From an uncultured Spirochaetales bacterium (lineage in GTDB: Bacteria > Spirochaetota > Spirochaetia > Sphaerochaetales > Sphaerochaetaceae): 64,000 nucleotides of DNA. Below, piece by piece: positions 57,525-64,000 of this stretch (within the stretch, counting starts at the first letter, position 1; every line of letters begins with the position of its first letter). The notes under the pieces were generated by a model, which did no database searches, was not told the origin of the DNA, and saw only the letters and a program-made list of their open reading frames with translations. The translations under genes were made by a program, and so were the position numbers. The stretch is taken from positions 1 through 64,000 of the forward strand of contig CASEGX010000017.1 of NCBI GenBank assembly GCA_949287505.1, written 5' to 3'.

Positions 57525-60500
57525 ATGGCAGATAAGATGCGTCCGGTACCATTTTCGGGACTTCTGGAAAGGATAGCTGGAGAATTGAGGAATCATGGTT
57601 CGATATTCGGTATCGATTCCTCCCTTTTCTACGAGGACAGGGGAAAGAAGAGGGTTAAGGTCTTTTCCCAGGATTGCACCGTCCCTGTAGGTCCTGCTGC
57701 CGGCCCTCATACACAGCTGGCGCAGAATATAATCGCGTCTTATCTTGAAGGTGCGAGATTCATAGAGCTCAAGACCGTCCAGATCATGGATCATCTTGAG
57801 ATAGATAAACCCTGCATCGATGCCAGGGATGAAGGATATAATGTCGAATGGTCGACGGAGTTCACGCTTGAGAAGGCCGCTGATGAATACATAAAGGCGT
57901 GGATCATCCTTCATATTCTCGAAGGTGCCATCAAAGGCCATATACCTGAGAAGCCGTCATTCATCTTCAATGCATCGGTGGGGTATAATCTTGAGGGAAT
58001 AAAGAAAGACAAGATGCAGATATTCATCGATACGATGAAGGATGCGTCCGGTACTGTTTTCTCCGATTACATTGCAGAGGCATATGCCATACTTGAAGAC
58101 AACATCTTCGAAGGTACGATACTCGAAGAGAGTGCCATGCACATAAGGAAAGAGCTGGACAGGATCTCTCCTAATATCTCACCTTCGGTTACTATCTCGA
58201 CAATGCATGGCTGCCCTCCAACTGAGATAGAGGCAATCTGCAGCTATATGATCAAGGAGAAGGGATTTGATACATTCGTCAAACTCAATCCGACTCTCCT
58301 CGGTTATGATGAGGTCAGGAGAATACTTGATGAGCACGGTTTTTCCTACGTGCAGCTCAGGAGGGAGAGCTTTGAGCATGATCTTCAGCTTTGCGATGCG
58401 ATTCCGATGCTGCACAGGCTCTCGGATCTTGCCAGTGCAGAGCATAGAGGTTTCGGAGTCAAGCTCACGAATACACTCGGGACTGCGAATGAGGGAGAGG
58501 TGCTTCCAGGCTCTGAAAAATACATGTCAGGCCGTTCTCTTTTCCCTGTTTCAATCCGTGTCGCAGCCCTGCTTTCTGAGGAGTTCTGTGGTCAGCTCCC
58601 GATTTCATACTCCGGTGGTGTAAGTGCACTTAATGTTGCAGATATCTTCGAATGCGGCATCCATCCGATAACACTTGCAACGGATATGCTGCATCCGGGC
58701 GGATACACACGCCTTGTGCAGATTGCATCCATTCTGCAGGAAAAGAGCGGATGGGAGATGGAGTCAATCGATCTCGAGCGTCTTCGTGCACTTGTCAGGA
58801 GAAGCGATACCGATCCCGCATTCTGCAAAGGTGCTGAGGATGGAAGAAGGGCAAAGCTTTCGTCTCCGCTTCCGCTTACGGATTGCTTTGTCGCACCTTG
58901 TGTGGAGTCCTGTCCGATTCATCAGGACATTCCGGATTATATAGCACTTGCCGGCGAGGGACGCTGGGCAGAGGCCATCGGTCTTATTTATCTCAAGAAT
59001 GCCCTTCCGAACATAACCGGATGGATATGTGACCATCAGTGCCAGAATCATTGTACACGCCTCGATTACGAAGGACCTGTTGCAATCCGTGCCATAAAGC
59101 GCATGGCAGCAGAGAAGGGCATGGATGAATTCGTACGTGATATCTGGGAGAAAAGCGAGAGTGCGGATGTGAAGGCTGCGGTCATAGGTGCAGGTCCTGC
59201 AGGACTTTCAGCAGCGTACTTCCTCGCCCGTGCGGGTTTTGAGACATCCCTTTTCGAGAAAGGTCCTGCTGCCGGTGGCGTTGTCAGGAATGTAATCCCG
59301 GAATTCAGGATTCCTTCGGAAGCTGTCGATAAGGATGTAGCATTCATCAGGGAAAGCGGTGTTGAGTTCTTCTTCAACACGGAAAAGACAGTCAAGGAAC
59401 TCCGGAGTGAGGGATTTGAGTATATTTTCGTCGCAATCGGAGCTGAGAAGCCAAATGATCCTGGTATCGGCGGAAATGGGCCGAGGGAGAGCGCAGTATC
59501 ATTTTTACTGAGAGCAAAGAGAGGTGAGAATATTTCCCTTGGTTCTCATGTGGCTGTAATAGGCGGTGGAAATACTGCAATGGATGCAGCGCGCATGGCA
59601 AAGAGAATACCGGGGGTTGAAAGCGTTACTGTGATATACCGCCGTACAGAGGCTGAGATGCCTGCAGATTACGAGGAGTATGAAGCAGCATCCCGAGAGG
59701 GTATCGTCTTCCGCTTCCTCTCCGCTCCCGAAGATTTCACGGATGGAAAGCTCCGTGTGAAACTCATGGAACTTGGTGAGAAGGATGCTTCCGGAAGAAG
59801 AAGACCTGTAGATACAGGAAAGAGGGCGAAGTATGACATCGATTATGTGATTTCCGCAATCGGAGAGAAGGCTGATCAGACTGTGCTTGAGGCAATTGTA
59901 TCCGGAGAAGGCGAGGATGATGGAGTCTTTATCATCGGAGACACCGCCACAGGGCCTTCAACTGTCGTGCGCTGCATAGCTTCCGCCCGCGATGCCGTAG
60001 ATAAAGCCATAGACATGGTGTATGAGGCTATCGAAGAGGAAGATGAGGACGAGGAAGAGTGCGAGTGCGGTCATCATCACCACGATGGCGAGTGCGAGTG
60101 CGGCCATCATCATGATCATGATGAGAGTGAGGAAGAAGATGTGGACGATGAGGAGCTCAGAGCTGCAGAGGATCGTTTCTTCCAGAATATCGAAGCAAAG
60201 AAGAGTGCTCTGAAGCCATCTGTTGATGAGAGCGATGAATTCTTTGCCCGTACAGAAGCCAGACGGTGTATGGAATGCTCATATCTCTGCCTCAAATGCG
60301 TAGATGTATGTCCTAACAGGGCTAACATCGGAATCGATCTGAGGGATACAGGGCTCTTTGATGATCCGTATCAGGTACTGCATATCGATGCGTACTGCAA
60401 TGAGTGCGGCAACTGTGCGACATTCTGTCCTCATTCAGGCAAGCCTTACAGGGATAAATTCACGCTCTTCTCACTTCCAGAGGATTTCGATAACAGCGAT

Positions 60501-60677
60501 AACAGCGGATTCTATGCCGATGGCAATCAGCTCCGTATCCGCTATGAGGGCAAAGTCATCAATGGAGAAATCGGTAGAGATGGTGAACTGGAAGCGGATG
60601 TTCCTGATGAGATAAAGGCAATCATCGAGGAAGTCTTCCTTTCATATCCGTATCTATTGTCTCCGGTGGAGGAATAA
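57525..60677 (+). CDS. ygfK: YgfK-type flavo-iron-sulfur oxidoreductase
   Basis: 1050 residues, YgfK (putative selenate reductase subunit) family. Residues 1 to about 440 form a dihydroorotate-dehydrogenase-like barrel (STMHGCPPTEI, SGGVSALNVAD); about 455-520 is the GltD-type Fe-S region (CVESCPIHQDIPDY, CDHQCQNHC); about 550-830 binds FAD and NAD(P) (AVIGAGPAGLSAAYFLA, VAVIGGGNTAMDAA); about 915-975 holds two ferredoxin clusters (CSYLCLKCVDVCPN, CNECGNCATFCPHS). An insertion at 845-866 contains a duplicated ECECGHHH element flanked by acidic runs. With SsnA and YgeY it belongs to the anaerobic purine/urate catabolism set; its own electron partner is unproven. AAGGAG lies 6 bases before the ATG. 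Confidence 0.9.
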   Translation: MADKMRPVPFSGLLERIAGELRNHGSIFGIDSSLFYEDRGKKRVKVFSQDCTVPVGPAAGPHTQLAQNIIASYLEGARFIELKTVQIMDHLEIDKPCIDARDEGYNVEWSTEFTLEKAADEYIKAWIILHILEGAIKGHIPEKPSFIFNASVGYNLEGIKKDKMQIFIDTMKDASGTVFSDYIAEAYAILEDNIFEGTILEESAMHIRKELDRISPNISPSVTISTMHGCPPTEIEAICSYMIKEKGFDTFVKLNPTLLGYDEVRRILDEHGFSYVQLRRESFEHDLQLCDAIPMLHRLSDLASAEHRGFGVKLTNTLGTANEGEVLPGSEKYMSGRSLFPVSIRVAALLSEEFCGQLPISYSGGVSALNVADIFECGIHPITLATDMLHPGGYTRLVQIASILQEKSGWEMESIDLERLRALVRRSDTDPAFCKGAEDGRRAKLSSPLPLTDCFVAPCVESCPIHQDIPDYIALAGEGRWAEAIGLIYLKNALPNITGWICDHQCQNHCTRLDYEGPVAIRAIKRMAAEKGMDEFVRDIWEKSESADVKAAVIGAGPAGLSAAYFLARAGFETSLFEKGPAAGGVVRNVIPEFRIPSEAVDKDVAFIRESGVEFFFNTEKTVKELRSEGFEYIFVAIGAEKPNDPGIGGNGPRESAVSFLLRAKRGENISLGSHVAVIGGGNTAMDAARMAKRIPGVESVTVIYRRTEAEMPADYEEYEAASREGIVFRFLSAPEDFTDGKLRVKLMELGEKDASGRRRPVDTGKRAKYDIDYVISAIGEKADQTVLEAIVSGEGEDDGVFIIGDTATGPSTVVRCIASARDAVDKAIDMVYEAIEEEDEDEEECECGHHHHDGECECGHHHDHDESEEEDVDDEELRAAEDRFFQNIEAKKSALKPSVDESDEFFARTEARRCMECSYLCLKCVDVCPNRANIGIDLRDTGLFDDPYQVLHIDAYCNECGNCATFCPHSGKPYRDKFTLFSLPEDFDNSDNSGFYADGNQLRIRYEGKVINGEIGRDGELEADVPDEIKAIIEEVFLSYPYLLSPVEE

Positions 60678-62023
60678 TGGCAGATATCCTTATTAAGAAC
60701 ATCACGGTCTTCGAGACAAAGCCTCCTTTTTCCATCATTGAGAACACCGATGTTGTCATCACAGGTTCTGTGATCGAGAAGGTCGGCAAAGGTGCAGGGG
60801 AAGGCGTTGAGTGCTTGAAGATCATTGACGGCAGTGGCAAGATCCTCATTCCCGGCAATGTCTGTGCTCATCATCATTATTATTCAGGGCTGTCGCGCGG
60901 TATGCTCATTTCAGCAGGTCCGCAGACAGATTTCATCCAGGTCCTGAAAGAATGGTGGTGGCGTCTTGACAGAGCGCTTGATGAGGAATCCATCTACTAT
61001 TCTTCCCTTATATGCTCTATGGAGGCTCTTAAGCAGGGAACGACCGGCGTTGTTGACCACCATGCTTCTCCTTCATTCATAAACGGTTCCCTTTCAGCAA
61101 TTGCGAAAGGCATGGAGGATGTAGGAATACGCGGTGTCACATGCTATGAGGTGACTGACCGCAATGAGGGAATGGATGAGGTCAGAAAAGGGGTTGAGGA
61201 GAATGTAAGGTTTGCAAAGGAGATTGATGGGCGCCGCACAAAGGGCGAGGATGTCCTTACTGAAGCCATGATAGGAGGACATGCTCCTTTCACTCTTCCT
61301 GACGAGGCTCTAGCTTTGATGTCGGATGCTGTGCACTCAACAGGCCGGGGAATGCATCTCCATGTTGCGGAAGACAAGTATGATACAGTCTTCTCCCATC
61401 ATTTCCATGGTGATGACATAATGACACGCCTTGACAGATTCTCCCTCCTTGGAGATAACACTCTTCTTGTTCATGGTGTCGCGCTTTCTGAAAAGGAAGT
61501 CGAGCTGATGAATGAAAGAGGATGCTTCCTTGCTCATAATGCACGTTCCAACATGAACAACCATGTCGGCTATTTCCCGTATCTTCCAGAAGTGAAGAAG
61601 CTCGTCATCGGAACTGATGGCTGTGGTGGCAATATGTTTGAGGAGCTGAAGATCGCTTTCTTCAAGAACCGTGATGCCGGCGGGCCATGGTGGCCTGCAG
61701 ATTATCTTGCAGCACTTTCACGTGGGAATGAGCTTCTTGAATCTGCATTCGGAAACAGAATCAAGCTCGGCCGCGTGGCACCTGGATACAAAGCTGATCT
61801 TGTGATCCTCAGCTATAATCCTCCGACACCTCTCAAGGCGGAGAATGCTGCTACACAGTTTGTCTGGGGTATGTGTTCCGGAGATGTTGAGTCAACGATT
61901 GTGAATGGTCGTCTGCTGTATGAGAACCGCCATTTCACAATGCTCGATGAGGAAAGGATTTTTGCCGGAGCAAGGCGTGCTGCTGAACGTATCTGGGCCC
62001 GTGCAGATAAAATAAAGGCATAA
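60677..62023 (+). CDS. ssnA: SsnA family aminohydrolase
   Basis: A 448-residue amidohydrolase related to guanine/chlorohydrolases. PGNVCAHHHYYSGLSRGM carries the H-x-H metal ligands, MHLHVAED and LVHGVALSEKE supply further His, and VIGTDGCGGNMFEE the metal-binding Asp; APGYKADLVILSY is the typical end of the barrel. It is thought to deaminate or open a purine-derived ring in anaerobic purine breakdown. Its ATG overlaps the ygfK stop (TAATG), and ygeY follows after 11 bases. Confidence 0.92.
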   Translation: MADILIKNITVFETKPPFSIIENTDVVITGSVIEKVGKGAGEGVECLKIIDGSGKILIPGNVCAHHHYYSGLSRGMLISAGPQTDFIQVLKEWWWRLDRALDEESIYYSSLICSMEALKQGTTGVVDHHASPSFINGSLSAIAKGMEDVGIRGVTCYEVTDRNEGMDEVRKGVEENVRFAKEIDGRRTKGEDVLTEAMIGGHAPFTLPDEALALMSDAVHSTGRGMHLHVAEDKYDTVFSHHFHGDDIMTRLDRFSLLGDNTLLVHGVALSEKEVELMNERGCFLAHNARSNMNNHVGYFPYLPEVKKLVIGTDGCGGNMFEELKIAFFKNRDAGGPWWPADYLAALSRGNELLESAFGNRIKLGRVAPGYKADLVILSYNPPTPLKAENAATQFVWGMCSGDVESTIVNGRLLYENRHFTMLDEERIFAGARRAAERIWARADKIKA

Positions 62024-62034
62024 AGGAGTTTTAT

Positions 62035-63252
62035 ATGATAAAGGACAGGATTGCCGAACTTGGTGAGAAGTACCGCGATTACACAGCTGAGAATCTCTCA
62101 AAGCTTGTACAGACAAAGAGCTACAGTTCCAAGGAAGAGGATGTATGCCATCTTATTGTCAGACTGTGTGAGGTAGCAGGTTTTGATGAGGTTAAGATCG
62201 AGGGGCTCGGATCTGTCGTTGGCAGAATCGGGAATGGTCCCAAGAAGCTTGCGTTCGATGCTCATATCGATACTGTTGAGGTGGGCAATCTCAAGAACTG
62301 GACATTTGATCCGTTCTCCGGCGCTATTGAGGATGGCCTTGTGAAAGGACGAGGTGCCTCGGACCAGAAGGGCGGTGCGGCTTCCATGATCACTGCTGGC
62401 CGTATCCTCAAGGAGCTCGGATATAGTGGTGAGTATACGATTCTCTTCACATTCACGGTCATGGAAGAGGACTGTGACGGAATGTGCTGGAAATACATGA
62501 TTGAGGAAGAAGGAATCAAACCTGATCTCATTGTCTCCACTGAGCCGACAAGCTGCCGTCTCTACAGAGGACACAGAGGAAGAATGGAGATAAGGATCAT
62601 TCTCCGTGGTATCTCCTGCCATGGTTCTGCTCCTGAACGCGGTGTTTCCGCAGCCTACAAAGCTGCCCGTGCCGCTCTTGCAATCGAGCAGCTCAACAAA
62701 GACCTCCAGCCCGATGATGATAATTTCCTTGGAAAAGGTACCATCACTGTGTCTCAGATAGATGTCAAAGGTCCTTCACAGTGCGCTGTCCCAGATTATG
62801 CAATGCTTTACTGTGACCGCCGTCTCACATGGGGAGAGGATGCAGAGCTTGCAATCAATCAGGTAAAGGAATATGTATCCAAAGCCACCGGTGACAAGAT
62901 GGAAGACATCATTGTCGAGATGCCAGATTACGACAAGACAGCCTGGACAGGGACAAAGTACTCACAGGAGCTTTACTTCCCGACATGGAAGCTTGACGAG
63001 TCGCATCCTCTTGTACAGGCCGGTATAAAGGATTATGAGGATCTTTTTGGCAAGAAGCCTGTTGTTGACAAGTGGACATTCTCCACGAATCTTGTAGCGA
63101 CTACCGGTCGCCATAAGATTCCTGCAATCGGATTCGGACCAGGAGATGAGGCTCAGGCTCATGCACCGAACGAGATAAACAGAGTAGAGGACCTTGTGAT
63201 CTGCTCAAAGTTCTATGCGCTTCTTCCTTATGCTCTTGAAGGTAAGGAATGA
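62035..63252 (+). CDS. ygeY: YgeY family M20-type hydrolase
   Basis: A 405-residue metallopeptidase-fold amidohydrolase. LAFDAHIDTVEVGN carries the first His and Asp ligands, GRGASDQKGGAASM the bridging Asp, VMEEDCDGM the catalytic Glu pair and STEPT the next ligand; the lid domain includes GRMEIRIILRGISCHGSAPE in pieces. YgeY acts with SsnA and YgfK in purine/urate catabolism, probably on a carbamoyl or ureido intermediate. AAGGAG precedes the ATG. It overlaps the acetyltransferase by 4 bases. Confidence 0.92.
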   Translation: MIKDRIAELGEKYRDYTAENLSKLVQTKSYSSKEEDVCHLIVRLCEVAGFDEVKIEGLGSVVGRIGNGPKKLAFDAHIDTVEVGNLKNWTFDPFSGAIEDGLVKGRGASDQKGGAASMITAGRILKELGYSGEYTILFTFTVMEEDCDGMCWKYMIEEEGIKPDLIVSTEPTSCRLYRGHRGRMEIRIILRGISCHGSAPERGVSAAYKAARAALAIEQLNKDLQPDDDNFLGKGTITVSQIDVKGPSQCAVPDYAMLYCDRRLTWGEDAELAINQVKEYVSKATGDKMEDIIVEMPDYDKTAWTGTKYSQELYFPTWKLDESHPLVQAGIKDYEDLFGKKPVVDKWTFSTNLVATTGRHKIPAIGFGPGDEAQAHAPNEINRVEDLVICSKFYALLPYALEGKE

Positions 63253-63806
63253 TTGATGAGGAAATACTGAGAAGCGGGGTCTTGTATGACCCTGCTCCTC
63301 TTTTGAAGGATCAGCAGGAACGCCTTGAACTTCTGCGTTCATTCAATGCTTCCGCCGCCCCGGAGAGGGAGAAAATGATGTGCTCCCTCTTTGCATCTGT
63401 CGGCTCTAGTGTCTATATCGAAACACCTTTCTATGCAAACTGGGCCGGGCAGAGAGTTCATATTGGAAACAATGTGTATATTAACTTCCTTTGCTGTATG
63501 GTGGATGATGCTCCTATCTGGATAGGAGACCGTGTGATGCTGGGACCACGGGTGACTCTTTGCACAGCCTCCCATCCTCTCTCCGCCTCGCTTCGGTCGG
63601 AAGGCCTGCAGTACAACAAGGAAATCCACATTGCTGATGATGTCTGGATCTCCTCCCATGCTTTCATCGGACCTGGTGTCTCAATCGGACGGGGTTCCGT
63701 GATAGGAGCCGGCAGTGTTGTTCTCAGCGATATCCCGGAAGGTGTTCTCGCATATGGTGTTCCGGCAAGAGTCATCCGGGATATTACAGAAGATGATAAG
63801 AAATAA
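63249..63806 (+). CDS. Maltose/galactoside-type O-acetyltransferase
   Basis: 185 residues with left-handed beta-helix hexapeptides. RLELLRSFNAS is the maltose-acetyltransferase-like N-terminal helix; FYANWAGQRVHIGNNVYINF, GDRVMLGPRVTLCTASHPL (catalytic His) and DVWISSHAFIGPGVSIGRG form the helix; GVPARVIR ends the core. It transfers acetyl from acetyl-CoA to a sugar or similar hydroxyl. The ATGA overlap with ygeY puts it in the purine operon, which is unusual; it may simply be read through. No terminator is visible before the convergent gene. Confidence 0.88.
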   Translation: MIDEEILRSGVLYDPAPLLKDQQERLELLRSFNASAAPEREKMMCSLFASVGSSVYIETPFYANWAGQRVHIGNNVYINFLCCMVDDAPIWIGDRVMLGPRVTLCTASHPLSASLRSEGLQYNKEIHIADDVWISSHAFIGPGVSIGRGSVIGAGSVVLSDIPEGVLAYGVPARVIRDITEDDKK

Positions 63807-63812
63807 TTCCAA

Positions 63813-64000
63813 TTACGGATTATATTCTAGAAATTCTTTCGTACTGTCTATCAAGGCTCTGAGCGAAGGAATGTAATCATCAGTGCCTACTGCCCTGATT
63901 GCTCTCTGGACGTTTCCATCGAAATTCTCGGGAATATCGTTGCACAGGATGTGAGTATACCTGAGAAGTTTCTTCTCTCCGGGGTGAAGTGCCCTGTTAT
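63813..64000 (-). CDS. Partial protein, C-terminal end only
   Basis: The visible 62 residues run NRALHPGEKKLLRYTHILC, then NDIPENFDGNVQRAIRAVG, then TDDYIPSLRALI, ending KEFLEYNP and TAA at 63813-63815. Helical and soluble in character; the start and most of the protein lie beyond the right edge. It converges on the acetyltransferase with 6 bases between the stops. No family can be named from this fragment. Confidence 0.65.
   Translation of the reverse strand, partial: NRALHPGEKKLLRYTHILCNDIPENFDGNVQRAIRAVGTDDYIPSLRALIDSTKEFLEYNP

Noticed and set aside
1-64000. CRISPR array, rRNA operon, prophage or IS element
   Set aside because: No regularly spaced repeats, rRNA-like sequence, integrase, phage structural gene or transposase with ends was seen.

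Overview
The window reads as a piece of a compact, moderate-GC bacterial chromosome, most likely from an anaerobic gut spirochaete (Treponema/Sphaerochaeta side of Spirochaetota). The placement is an inference. It rests on fused PyrB-PyrI and PyrD-PyrK proteins, many lipoproteins with loose lipoboxes, a tRNA gene without encoded CCA, and a YgfK/SsnA/YgeY purine-type catabolic operon typical of anaerobes from uric-acid-rich guts. Genes lie on both strands with small gaps. No gene-free stretch exceeds about 210 bases, and no insertion sequence, rRNA or CRISPR array was seen.

Layout. 1-1611: two minus-strand lipoproteins. 1688-5601: argH, PRPP synthetase and an aminotransferase. 5709-8820: an Rpn-type nuclease, two small tandem lipoproteins with C9 tracts, and an oxidoreductase. 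8902-14952: a very acidic 984-residue protein, an inositol-monophosphatase-like protein, a HAD phosphatase, RidA and two envelope proteins. 14965-18248: mtnN and fucO, then a third lipoprotein with a C8 tract. 18260-24324: the UMP biosynthesis operon pyrBI-pyrE-pyrF-pyrDK-pyrC behind an apparent leader-peptide attenuator. 24364-36965: a secreted protein, corA behind a small leader ORF, rlmI, HAD, phosphohexomutase, a truncated ComEC, rsmA, pta, an LRR protein, prephenate dehydrogenase and mtaB. 36943-50419: cysE, methyltransferases, an MFS/AraC pair, an amidohydrolase, glnS, HAD, apbE, chorismate mutase and an aldose epimerase-like protein. 50490-57314: tRNA-Thr, a 56-residue basic protein, two lipoproteins sharing a new-looking repeat domain (the second carries a 5'-nucleotidase), and a DUF4261-like pair. 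57525-63806: ygfK-ssnA-ygeY-acetyltransferase. A convergent gene runs off the right end.

Most notable signals. (1) Three lipoprotein genes carry C8-C9 runs at the very start of the coding sequence. All three are out of frame by one slip as assembled, which looks like phase variation; two of them share a 94/99-identical 5' cassette joined to different mature domains. (2) About 14 genes have no Shine-Dalgarno sequence but a TATAAT/TAGAAT-like hexamer ending 6-7 bases before an ATG, often with a -35 box 17 bases further up, which implies widespread leaderless mRNAs. (3) The pyr operon leader holds a 20-codon ORF with a strong ribosome site hidden in a long hairpin; the ORF ends 3 bases before an intrinsic terminator. 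(4) corA has a 25-codon leader ORF. (5) Several proteins have unusual additions: a His/Cys cluster in YgfK, an Arg/Asp-rich tail on a methyltransferase, and a repeated lipoprotein domain.
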